Of a DNA stretch of 64,000 bases, positions 1 through 11,700 are shown one piece after another. Numbering within the stretch: position 1 is the first letter of the stretch; every line of letters begins with the position of its first letter. The position numbers and the translations under genes are program-made. This DNA is from Ciona intestinalis (lineage: Eukaryota > Chordata > Ascidiacea > Phlebobranchia > Cionidae), in the NCBI RefSeq assembly GCF_000224145.3, contig NW_004190397.2:353033-417032 (forward strand), read 5' to 3'. The notes under the pieces were generated by a model. It was not told where the DNA came from. It saw only the letters and a list, made by a program, of their open reading frames with translations, and searched no databases.

Positions 1-65
1 TGCAAATGTAAAACTACAACAAACAGAAGTAATATGTGAATGTATATGTTCTTATGTAAGAAATT

Positions 66-290
66 TAACAGTAAGGGTAATGGGTTCAGAGCTCGTCGCT
101 GCTACCATTGGGGGTGTATGTATCCTTGGGCAAGACACTTAACGGCAATTGCTCAAACCCAGTGACCAGTAATGGGTTGTATAATTATAATAAAACAAAA
201 CATACAGAAAAACAATCACCCACAAAGTTATATACTTAGTAACTCTAAACAAGCACAAGGTGTATAAAGGTACACCCATGTAATAAAAAT
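66..290 (+). repeat. tRNA-derived SINE, near full length
   Basis: Carries the B-box-like head (GGGTTCAGAGCTCGTCGCTG), the middle CTTGGGCAAGACACTTAACG and ACCCAGTGACCAGTAATGGG, and the 3' part ending in the GGTGTAT...ACACCCATG region. Other copies (approximate): 2100-2290, 4370-4515, 9240-9460, 10285-10525, 12978-13265, 19052-19165, 19462-19660, 20500-20620, 21570-21690, 21745-22010, 27978-28200, 29405-29490, 33625-33995, 38350-38575, 55845-56085, 57570-57765, 59125-59260. Confidence 0.75.
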
Positions 291-432
291 AATTTACACC
301 ACATTCCAAAATTTAAAAAATCCCAAAAACTTTTTGAAATCTACTTTTTCATACAATTACGAAAAAAAAAATGCTAAAAACTAAAATAATTTATTTAAAG
401 TTCAATTAAAACAAATATTTTTTTCTTTTGTT

Positions 433-3400
433 TTATTTTTTCTTTTTACCTGCCTTTGGTTTAGCAGGTTTTGATTTATTTTTACTCGTCGCAACTTTTT
501 TAGGGGGTGGGGGTCTTTTAGGGGGTTTTCCTGTTTTGGGTTTATTTTTTGCTGAGTCAGTCTTCTTTTTCGGTTTTGCTGAGTCGCCTTGTTTTGCGGA
601 TCTTCCTTTTGGTTTCTTATCGGGGGTTTTTCCACCTTTTTTTGCTGAGTCAGCTAATAAAATATTCTATAAAATTGGTCAGTTTCAAAACACAGATAGT
701 TATACCTTTTGTTTTCCCATTTTTTTCTGTTTTCTTTTCACTTTTTTTCATGTTATTCTTGTCTGTTGATTTTGTTTTGTCTTTTTCATTTGTTTTTTTA
801 CCAGTCTGTTTTTTTGCTTCACTTTTTTGTTTGTCCGATTTGTCATTTTTCTTCTTGTCCGATTTTCCGTTTTTTTGTTTGTCTTTTTTATTTTTATCAT
901 TTTTCTTCTCCCCTGATTTTTCTTTTTTTTCTTTATCTTTTGTTTTGTCTTTCTTTTTTTTCTGTCTTTCCTCTTCCAAATCCTACAACATACTTACAAC
1001 TGACTATGCTGTAACACTATATCTACAAATAAATCGTTTACTATGATGTAACCTATAACACTATAAACACTATGGTAGCTCTAATCTAAAGCTTCTCAAA
1101 AAATTTTTTGATATTTTTATTAAAAAGTGTATGAAAAATATTTAAAGTCCACTTTTTGCTATTATTCAAATTTTTTGTGCAATACCATAAGACCTTACCC
1201 TTATGTTATTCAAAAAACATTACCTCAAAACTTTTTCAGTGTTGTATAAAAAAAATTTGCCTGCAGTATTCCCCTTACACAATAAATGGTGTAGTTTTTT
1301 CATAGCGTTAAAAAAAATTAGTCTTGGATATTATGTGCGAAAGGTGTCCCATCTTCCCCCACCCTACTGTATAAATAGTTGTGAGGCAAATTCTGGCATG
1401 AATCTTAGATCACATGGCGTACCACACTGCAAGACCTGACCCACATAGATTAAAAAAAAAATTTTTTTAAAAGCTTACTTCAATATTTTCTTCAAACATT
1501 TCAGCGATGTCATATCCTGTTTCGTAAACATCGTCGTAATCATGATTTCCAGGCGTCTGATTGGCTGCCTTTTTCGGCATGAGAAGAAATATTGAAGATG
1601 GATCGGTTGGGTTTAATTCCCGGTCATCACTGGGATAAAATGTTGGTCAACACTGGTAAAAAATTTATTAAAAGAAACCCTCCCCCCCCCCAAAAAAAAC
1701 AACTAAAAATTAAAAAAGAAAACATTTCCTGGTCATCACAGTGAAAAAAATTAGGTCAACACTGTGAGTCGTTTTTTGCGTTTTTTATAAAAGAAGAAGA
1801 GGAAGACTTACTCTTCCCCCTGCTCCATCCTCTCATACTCCCCGTTCATCTCTCTAAGCATCTGCATCTTCTGTGCTCGGTTCATCTTCTTTTCAGGATC
1901 AGCGTCGTAATGATGTTTGGTGTATGGAGGAGCTAAAAAAATAAAAAAATAAATTTTTATCCGATGTAAGTTTCCCATCTAAGGGTGTTTTGTAAATTCG
2001 GAAAATCTAAATTTAATTTTTGGTAATAAATTCTATAGTAGGGTAAGATGTAAAATGTTTTTAATTTTTTACTGGTTAGAAAACTGGCCTCCTTATATGC
2101 TTAATGCTTATGTTTCCTTGGGCAAGATACTTAATTGAAAATAGTTGCTCCAACCCAGTAGTCCCAAAGAACAGTCAGTTATATACTTGGTAATTCGTAA
2201 GCGGGCACAATGTGAATCAATGAATGTAACTTACTTTATTCTTGCATGGCTTGAAAACAACAGTCGTTATAACATGGGTGTTCTGTTTCTAACTTTCGGA
2301 AAAAGTAAAAAAATAACATACCAGTTGCAGTAGTTGTTTCATTCAGCGCGTTTTGTAAACTTCGAAAAAATCTCTTTTTTCCAAAATATGGAGATAATTT
2401 ATCTCCTTTGTTAATTGAGGTGTCTTCCAAGTAGCACACAAACACAGCGCTGAAATATTTAAAAAATATATATATATATATATATATAGTAGGGTGGGAA
2501 AAACAGGACACCTTTAGCACATAATATCCAAATATCCTTATTGTGTTTTAAACAATTACCAACGGTCTATGGGAGTCGTGAGGATATGGTTTAATAATAT
2601 TTTAAATGTTCTTTGTTTACTACCAAATGAGACGAGAAAATAGAACCGTCTTCCCCATCGTACTGTATAACATAATTATATACAAATTGATATAAATATC
2701 TTACCCAACTGCTGACTCAAATAGTGAAATGAAGACGTGAGAAATAAGGTAGGACAGAAGAGCTCCAACAGCAAGAGGGATAGCCATACATAAATACACC
2801 AGCTTTGTCTTTTAGGAGAATAAATCCGAATGGCAACACTGAGAGAGTGACAGTCACTTTGCCAAGGAACATGGCAAAGGAGGAGACAGCAGTGATGCCT
2901 TTCAAATTCTAAAAAAGTGTTGCCATTATTATTTGAGTGATATGCTATTTATAAAATGCTTTATAAAATAGAGAAATATATTAAAGTTAAAAAAAAAGGT
3001 TAGGATAAAAAAATAAAAACATGAAAAAAGGAAAATAATAAAGAACAATAAAACAGACATAGAAAAAGTCACAAATAAAAGAAATAAATAAAAGAAAAAC
3101 TGCAACAAAAGTCAAAAAACAAAGAAAAAAACAAAAACAAACAAAAATTAGAAAATAAACCTAAAACTGACCTGTTGTTTTTCGAGTCGATTTCGGATCA
3201 TTCGTCCCGCTGCGAAAAACCAGCAACCCTCGAGCGCCACCATGTGGTAGTTAATATCACTGATGTAGATTAGGACGTGGTTGAGGATCCAGAAAAACGG
3301 GGAGCAGGCGTTGTTCACCCAACTCCATACCCCTAATGCTACTGTGGGGTCAGGGTGGGAGGTTTTGGGTGGGGGGGCGCTGGGTGGGGGCTAAAAAATA

Positions 3401-6400
3401 GGGGTCAATGAATGGATGAGTGAGTGAGTGAGTGAATGAATGAATGAATGAATGAATGAATGAATGCATGGATGCATGGATGCATGGATGGATGGATGGA
3501 TGGATGGATGGATGGATGAATGAATGAACGATTGAAGAAGTTTTAATAAATGTGAAAAGGAACGGAAAGTGAATAAATGAGTGAATGTGTTGATAAACGA
3601 ATGAAGGAAATATGAATAGATAAGTAAAACAATAAAAAGAATAATGAATGAATGAATGAATGACGGCTTTGAGTGGTGGCTAAAAAAGAGGTGAATGAAT
3701 AAGTGTGTGGAAGAACGAAAAAATTAGTAAATGAATGGATAAATAAAGGAATAAATGCAAGAGTAAATAAATGAATGCATGATTCTTTGACTAAAGATAC
3801 AAATGAATATATAAATAAAAGATATTACATCTTAATTCTACATATATGTGCTTAAACAGGACATATTCATTCATATTCACCTCCACGGGATCATACACGG
3901 AATACGGTGATATTTCATCTTCTTCAATCACATCATCGTATACAGCCTCCTCCTCATCATATGGAGGAAGATTGGGATCATCTTCCGGAGCAGCGGAAGG
4001 AGCTGGCTCGTCGTAGATCACCTCTTCCAGGTCCTGCATGGAAATAATATACAATTAATTAATACAAAAAGGTAGAAGTTATAAAATAAAAATATTATAT
4101 ATATATTATATATATTTATAGTAGGGTGGGGAAAGATGGGACTTCTCTAGCACATAATATCCAAATATCTTGATCGTGTTTTAAACAATTATCGACGGTC
4201 TATGAGAGTCGTAAGGATCCGGTTTTATAATTCTTTGAATGTTCTTTGTTTAATACCAAATGGAACGGGAAAATATAATAAAAGGTGTTCCATTTCCCCC
4301 ACCCTACTTTTTAGTAAAATATAATGCAAAAAGTGACTGCTAATTTTACCGGTTATTAGATAGGTGTTCTATTTTATACACCTTTTAAGTTATTTGTTCT
4401 TCTGTGGTGGGAAAACAATAGTCATTATACCACGGGTGTTCTGTTTCATACACCCGTGCCAGCTTACAAGTTAAGTTACTAGGAATGTAACTTTGTGGGT
4501 GATTGTTTTCTATAAATTAAACTTTTGAATTTAAAAGCTAGGATAGATTCTTCACACAGCACAAAATATTAATAACTTAGAACACTTGCATCTTCCATTG
4601 GTTCATCATATACATGGTCTTCATGATATGTTGAATTCTTCTTCATATACTCCCTTTCTAAGTTACGTGCGTGTTCCAGTGACGTCACAACACGCGATTG
4701 TAAAAAACTGAAAAAAAAAATAAATTTGCTTAAAATTTGTATTATAATAAATAAATTATATAAATAATACTTTTTTGATTTTCATTTATAATATAGGTAT
4801 AATATCTTTTTATAATGTCAAAATTATAATGAAAACGTTTGTATTGTAATAAATATTTTTATTTGGTAATCTTCTGTTTTACAAGGCAGTATTTTAGATT
4901 TCCTTTGTAAAGCAGTTTTCAGGCTATATATGCTATATATGTATGTATATAGTATAATTAATTACTTATTTTTAAGTAAATTTATGCACAACAAAAAACG
5001 TTAGTAAAATGGGTCCCAAAAATTGTACAATTCCTGTAAACTTTTGATGTATATATATACCAGACAGTAGTGTAGTTAAAAATATTTTGCATACAAAATT
5101 AAAATATAATAAAAAATCCTAAACACTGTCTAATAAACGAATTCTAAACCTTTTTGAAAAAGGGAAAACCCCTTGAGGTAAAACCCCATATCTTTTCACA
5201 TTTTAACCACTGTCGTTTTATGCTATATTCTATTTTTGCCACTTATATTTCTTTCTAATCTTCGCTACTGTAACCGAACATACAAATAAAAGTTATTATT
5301 ATTTTACACACCTTAACGGAGCTCTAAATATTCCAAAATATCCGGAGAAGAAAGATCCCGTGGCTGCAGATCCCAAATGTCTTCTGATTAGACGTGAACT
5401 GGCTACGCGCATAGGACGGTACATTTCCGCTTTTTCCACTGAAAAATACCAAGTTCCCACTACTAGAGAAGCAATCAGGTGCTGGCACGCCATGATAAAG
5501 TTCAGAATCCAAATAATCGCAATAAATTCGAATACTAAAACCCATGTGCTATAAGTTGTATCGGGCACGTAAGTGGCGCTTGCTAAACCTGAGCTACTGT
5601 CTTCCCCTATCGCTAAATCGGCTTTGAAAATCGCTGTAATGTGCTTTATAGTGTGGAGCCATAGGCCGAACCCAAAAGCTAAAGAACACATTGTGTAAAT
5701 AGGTAGTAGATACACCCATTTAATTTCCATTATACTTTCAGTTGCGTATTCAAATAGAACAGCGCATGCGTCCATGCTCCTCCGGCCGACTAAAAAGCAC
5801 ACAATGCCAAAACCGACGACTATCGATGTACTAACTATAGCAGCGTCCCGAAATACAATAGAATAGCCTGCTTGTGGTACAGTCGCAGTAGCAGCAGAAC
5901 GCGGTGAGTGCACAAAAGCTCTCGGTACGAACTGTAAAGCAGCTTGCAGCATACTAGCTTCAAAGGACTGTCCTGCCGCAGACCCATCAGAGTTTTCGAC
6001 ATAAACAGACATACCACTAGCCGAATACACTGAAATTCCGGTATCAACTGCATTGATAAGAGTGTATAGATACCACATGTACGACGTCGCTGCTATACCC
6101 ATGACGAAAAATGTGGTAAAGCTATAGTAACATAGCGCTGCCGCTGCTCCATGCATTACTAGAAGAAAAACCATCGTAAAAGCAAGCGCTATAAGCGTAA
6201 TCCAAGTTAGCTCGGCGGCGCACACGTGGCAATCGTGTACCACATTATGTAACCAATTCTGGCTGTACAGATTCATTAGGGCATTCTGTTTTTGTATGGA
6301 TAAGCCCTTTACTACATGAGAGGGGACGCATCTTCTGTTCTTTTCGTCAAATGCCAGTTCGGCGCTCGTTGCGCCATTGCAAAGCTGTGAAGTTACGCTA

Positions 6401-6975
6401 ACAGGATAATTTGTGTTGTTAGAAAGATAGTTTCTGCATTGGAATGACGCAGTTACCAATGGGCATAGGCGGACACACAAACTTTTCTTCTTAGAAGGGT
6501 CGCTCGAAAGCGCGTCGGAATTTGACAAGAAATCTGCAATCAGTACTCTCGGAAAATTGGTCATATCCTTCCCAGAAATAGAAACGCCCGAATATGCTAT
6601 GTTTGTCTGTCCACATATATTTCCCCACGAATCGACACCGTTCGTAAAAACTGTAGGCTTGCCATACGCCAGTCCCATATGCATCGCAACACACATACCA
6701 ATCAGAGTAGCCAGAAAAGCAATGAATCCAGGTATATCAGTGTACTGTCGCTCTTCGACGACGGGCAGTTCAAAATCCTTGTAGTCCGGGTCTTCTTCTG
6801 AAATGCACATGGTTCCTGAATTGCGTATTAGCCCTCTCCAGCCTTGTCCGCAGGTAAACACCTTTGTGAAGGTCCCCCATACCGACTTCAAGCCCCCGAC
6901 GCTGCATGCGACTAATTGACAGCAATATCCGCAGACTTGTAGGCATTTTAAACCCCCTTTTGCAGCTGCAGCCAT
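433..6975 (-). CDS. SLC44A: Choline transporter-like protein, SLC44 (CTL) family, 10 exons
   Basis: Multi-pass plasma-membrane protein of the choline/ethanolamine transporter-like family. Exons (5' to 3'): 6975-5312, 4707-4590, 4033-3881, 3390-3172, 2908-2705, 2449-2322, 1932-1812, 1629-1479, 982-706, 653-433; about 1084 residues. The large first exon carries the SLC44 N-terminal hallmark (DIPGFIAFLATLIGM, then DSWGNICGQTN), a Cys-rich extracellular loop and several hydrophobic helices. Exons 4-6 carry the conserved C-terminal part (WSWVNNACSPFFWILNH, FAMFLGKVTVT, AVFVCYLEDT). Two parts are unlike vertebrate SLC44 proteins of about 650-710 residues: an acidic, Tyr-rich cytoplasmic insertion (exons 2-3) and a tail of about 255 residues ending in Lys-rich sequence (exons 7-10). 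Exon 5 shows a one-base frame discontinuity, and intron 2 appears to use a GC donor (4589-4588). All other phases agree. The family call is firm; the individual member is not assigned. Confidence 0.9.
2488..2666. repeat. MITE-like element, GTAGGGTGGG family
   Basis: Starts AGTAGGGTGGG and ends in the imperfect reverse complement; interior includes TTAGCACATAATATCCAAAT and CTACCAAATGAGACGAGAAA. In SLC44 intron 5 or 6 spacing. An ATAT microsatellite abuts its left end, as at several other copies. A 50-bp end fragment lies at 1323-1372. Confidence 0.75.
3411..3530. repeat. GAAT/GGAT microsatellite in an SLC44 intron
   Basis: A run of (TGAG)n, (TGAA)n, (TGCATGGA)n and (TGGA)n, with scattered GAATGAAT further on to about 3780. 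The array begins just upstream of exon 4's acceptor on the minus strand (intron 3). Confidence 0.9.
4120..4308. repeat. MITE-like element, GTAGGGTGGG family
   Basis: Near full length, both inverted ends present (GTAGGGTGGGG / CCCCCACCCTACT), in SLC44 intron 2. Confidence 0.8.
5160..5305 (+). repeat. SINE-like element ending in AATAAAAGTTATTATTATT
   Basis: Diverged copy of a family of about 160 bp. Its better copies read GGTGTAGCGACCACGC at the start, GCGTGTTTTAACAACTGTTG in the middle and CTAAATCTTCGCTACCGTAA before the ATT-rich tail. Here only the 3' half is clear. It ends 7 bp from the SLC44 exon 1 donor. Confidence 0.6.
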
Positions 6976-7032
6976 TTTAAATGTGAAACTTGTAAAATAA
7001 GATGAACTGTTGCCCTTTGCCAGTCTTGGAGA

Positions 7033-7080
7033 CCATTGGAATTGTCACAAATAGCATTGTGACGTCACAACATATGACGT
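7033..7080 (-). promoter_or_regulatory. Putative proximal promoter of the SLC44 gene: CRE and CCAAT motifs
   Basis: A perfect palindromic cAMP-response element TGACGTCA lies at 7060-7067, a TGACGT half-site at 7075-7080, and a CCAAT motif (minus-strand reading) at about 7033-7041. All are 60-105 bp upstream of the SLC44 start codon, which is normal promoter spacing. Function is inferred from motif and position only. Confidence 0.4.
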
Positions 7081-8770
7081 ATACATGAAAGTAAATGACT
7101 AAAATTTTCACGGAAGATTGTCCAGTTTACAGTTAGTTAAACTGCTAAAGCGTTTCGATTTACACCATATACAAAAATATGTAATAAACTGTTATGTAAC
7201 TTGCTTTCTCCTAGCTTGGCCAGAAAATGACAGTCATTATAACACAGGTGCTCTGTTTCAGACACTTCGTTCAAGCTTACGAGTTAGCACTGATAAGGAC
7301 TACTGGGTTGGAGAAATCGCCCTAAAGTTTCTTGCCCAAGAAACATACGTTTTGTCAACAAAAGTAGCACCGCCAAGCCCCAAAACCTTTATCCCAAAGT
7401 CGAGCAGAGCCCACAAGGTGTATATGAAACAGATAACCCAAAAAGTTACATACGTGGTAACTCGTAAGCTGGCACGAGGTGTATGAAATAGAACACCTGT
7501 GATATAAAGATTGTCGTTTTCCGGCCACGCGAGAATAAAGCAAGTTACATTCATTTACCAGCGACATCTGTAGTAGGCCGTGTACCTAGGCACGACCGCT
7601 TAGCCCACACCCGAAAATACTGGACGACCACTCAATAAACTTTCAGTTAATAGAGATTCCACAGCGGCGTTTTGGCTACATACCAACACTGTATTATTTA
7701 TCTTAAGTATTACGACTAGGGCCGGCATGGGAGCTTGCGTATATGTAATAGGTTTTTCAGTACCACAAAATCGGCTGTGTACAGGTACCGTAATATATAC
7801 CAAAATTCTGCTTAGAACAGACAGTGAATGATTTATGCCAAGACGCTATAAAAATGCAACTAACGTTTTTAGTCCAGACACTATGAATTCTGCAATCAAA
7901 AACTTAATCCAGAATTTTTACCCTATGCAGCTTAAAATTTTAGTCCAGACACTACAAACCAGGTACCTTAAAATCTAGTCCAGAAACTATAAAAAGGCAC
8001 CTGTGATTTTAGGTCAGACACTATAAAACAGGCCCCCCAAAAAGTTTTCTTGTACCACAGTAAAAAATAAACGCCAGAATTCAACAAACAGATTTTAATA
8101 GTCGAAAATTCGACCTAGTAGCAAGGGTTAGTAAAAATAAGCGGGCAGTGCCCTGGAGTTATCTACATAACATTTTGTACAAAGGTTCAAGTGTAAAAAT
8201 AGTCCTTTTGATATTTTTATGCTGTTTTAGTCCAATTTTACATTTTTATGGTAATTTACGTGCAAAAGTTTCAAGTTGCCAAAAGTATTTTTTTATGAAT
8301 TTAAGTTTTACGTTGCCATAAATATTTTTTTATGGATATAATAGTTAAATTGCACCGTTTGGAAAAGGGGTTATAAGACTGTTAAGCAAATTTGTAAAAC
8401 CTTTTAGGATACATATAACTGTACCTTTTTTTTAGTATGGATAAGCAGACAGTACTGCCAATACAGATATTTTAGGCAGTGAACATTTAGCACTCAATTA
8501 GACAGAAGAAAAATCTAAAACTGTCGTTATTTACAGCAAATGGCACAATTTTTGAAATACAAAACTGCAACTTTAGTGCATGATAGTTGAAAACAAATCC
8601 AGTAACTTTTTACTGTGCTAACTTCAAATACAACGGGCTACATACATAATAGATCTATTTTTTTTAAAAAAAAGGCGTTAAAAAATTAGAATATGATTCT
8701 CGCTTGGTATAAAAATATACCATTAAACATTATTGTTAGCACCTTAGCCTATATCTCAAAACTAGACTTT
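7081..8770. other. Intergenic region between the SLC44 promoter and the 3' end of the zinc-finger gene
   Basis: No coding sequence is supported. The stretch contains two oppositely oriented SINE pieces (about 7185-7300 and 7395-7560). At about 7840-8060 a degenerate repeat is built on the phrase GTCCAGACACTATAAA. The remaining AT-rich sequence (8060-8770) probably includes the 3' UTR of the zinc-finger gene, whose stop codon is at 8771-8773. Confidence 0.6.
7185..7560. repeat. Inverted pair of tRNA-derived SINE fragments
   Basis: The 3' part of the SINE occurs in minus orientation at about 7185-7300 and in plus orientation at about 7395-7560, recognised by GTAACTCGTAAGCTGGCACG and AACGACTGTCGTTTTCCRGCC-type phrases. 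The two copies face each other and could pair as a hairpin. Confidence 0.7.
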
Positions 8771-11700
8771 TTATGGGAAATTAAGCCTAGGAATTGATGT
8801 GTTTCCACTGTCCCACTGCCATCTTAAAGCGGCTTGATTAATTGTGGATGTGCCTGGATCTTTTCCTGAAGCGGATGTACTCGTCGGCTGGGAGAGTATG
8901 ATCCCTGGAGCAGAGGAATCAGCTGTAATGATCTGGGAGCTGGATGTTGGATGCTCAGAAGAGGAGGTTTGATGGAACGTCACATCTTCAATGCTGATTT
9001 GATCGCCCTGATTTGTGGAGTAGAGGACATCCGGAAGTTTGTATTCTCCATCTTCGCGTGTGACGAAGACTGTATTCTCGTTTTCGGAGATGACGGTCTC
9101 CTGTTTTACTTGAATGGTGTCCCCGTCAGTCATGGTTTGGCCCTGTATCCCCATTTGCTGCTCGTCGTGCGATATGCGAGCTCTTTTTGCTGGTTGTTGG
9201 TTTTGGTTACCGACTATGTTAACCTATATAAAGATTGAATAAATGAATGTAACTTAGTTTGTGGTCGAAAAACGACAGTCGTTACAACATGGGTGTTCTG
9301 TTTTATACACCTTGTGCTAGTTTATGAGTTACCATGTATGTTACTTTGTGGGTGATTATTTTGTGTTTTTTTTTAATGGCCAAAAACTTAGACAACCCAA
9401 AACAGACTTCTGCAATTGCTATTAAGCTTTTTTGGTGTTTTATTTCATACACATCGTGCTAATGACAAATATTTTCTTCCGGAAATTAAATATACCCAAA
9501 TGCAAAATTCTGCTTAAAAATTTGTTCCGAAAAAAATCTAAAAAAAAGTGATGAAGAAGATCTTACTTGCAGAAGATTCTGATCAAAATCCTGCATTCCT
9601 CCGCTGGAGGATGGCATGGGGGGAGGAGCAATCCCAAGAGCGGATGCGGTGGCAGATATTGAGAGCTGGAGTTTAGTTTTGCATTCTTCAAGATGCTTTT
9701 TGAAGGTGGCTTCTCGCACGTACAACTTTGAACAGCCCGGACAGAGAAAAGGACGGATCTCAGCTTCTTCGTTTACAGTTATGCCCATTCCTGGTACTAT
9801 ATTGGCGGCAGCTGCAGCTTGGTTTATTACATTCTGTGGAGTTTTTAAGTTAAATAGTAGGGTGGGGGAAGATGGGATACCTTTAGCGCATAATATCTAT
9901 ATATTCTGATCGTGTTTTAAAAATTAACAATGGTCTATGGGAGTCTTCAGGATACAGTTTTACAGATTTCCAGATAAAATAATTCTCTGTCAATTCCTTT
10001 TCTACATTACCTAGTATTTAACCAAAGGCACTATTTAGACAATAAAAAAAAATAGTAGGACCGTAAGTGTTATTAAAAAATTACTTACATCCTCAGAGTT
10101 ACCAGAAGCTGCCTTTTTCGCATTTCCCTTCTTGCCTTTAGATTTGCCAGGTGTATGTCTTGCCACGTGGGACTTGAGATTAGTTAGTTGGGCAAATGAT
10201 TTACCACAATCCGGCCAGTGACATTTGAATGGTCTAGCTCCTGTTGTTGGCCTATAAAAAAAATATTTAACATGTTTATAACTATAATGTATGTAACTTG
10301 CTTTATTCTCCTTAGAGAGAAATTGACAGTGGTTATAACACGGATGTTCTGTTTCATACATTTCGTGCAAGTTTACGAGTTACCTTGTTTAAAATTTATG
10401 GGTGATTGTTTTTTATGTATGGTTGACAATTTATACAACCCATTAGTGACCATTGGGTTGGAGCAATTAAAGTTAAATATCTTGCCAAAGGACATGCACA
10501 CCCACAATGGTAGCAGCAACATAAATTGTTCAAACATATTTTTAACTGACAATAGTGATATCATTTAATTTAGCAACTCAGTTCTACTCTTTTTTGAAAA
10601 CGGGATAACATTATGATTGAGAACCCTAAGTTTACACCTTAAATGGGTTTTACCATGTTGTTAGTTTCTATACAAACTAGCAGAAACGAAATATATTAGG
10701 GTGAGGGTCATGGGAAGATGGGATACGAAAGAGTAGGGTGAGGGAAGATGGGACACTTTTCATTCTATTTTCCCATCCCATTTGGTAGTAAACAAAGAAC
10801 ATTCAAAGATTTATAAAACTGTATCCTCACAACTCCCACATACCAATGTTAATTATTTAGATATAATGTACTAAAGGTGTCCCATCTTCCCCCACAGTAC
10901 TATATTACATTCGCCGCATTATTCAATGAGGTTTTACTTACTTAGGTTCATGACGTGCTTCATGGCTTTTCAAGTGAGATTGTTGCAAGAAAGCTTTTCC
11001 ACAGCCTGGCCAGTGGCATTTGTATGGGCGAACACCAGTATGCGTTCTGTGTAGAAAAATAAGAATAACGGGATAAAAAATGAGAAAACATATATACTCT
11101 ATATGAACAAAATTTTTAAAAATGATTCGATTTAAAATTAAAACTAACACATAAATTTTTGCCGGGCAAATCCAAATATGTGATAGGGAATATTTTATGT
11201 GAACAAAAAAATCTCTCAAAGTTGTCGAATTATGGCTTAAACTTTTGGGCAGTAAAATTAAGTAAGAAACATGAGATAGAGAGTTAAAGTATTACCTGAC
11301 GTGCTGTTGCACATGAGACAGTTGTTTGAATGAGTTATCACACATAGGGCATTTGTATGGCTTCTGTCCGCTGTGTATTCTTTCATGTTGCTTCAGGTAA
11401 AAGTTGGTCGAAAAACCTTTTCCACAAAAGTTACATCTGGAAATAAATGGTACATTATTATGCATGCTTATTCTATACTGTAGGGTAAATACGCCATTGG
11501 CGTAACATTATTGTCTGGGATGACATATCAACACAATTTGGGAAACAGGGTAAAATAATATAGCATTGGGGGGGGGGGAAGATAGGACACCTTTTCTTTT
11601 CGTATCATATATTTTCATTGTATTTTCTCGTCCCATTTGGTAGTAAACAAAGATTATTCAAAGAATTATGAAACTATATCCTCACAACTCCAATAGACCG

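Noticed and set aside
549-1046. Plus-strand Phe/Ser-rich frame
   Set aside because: It is the complement of the AAG/AAA-rich SLC44 tail exons; no independent support.
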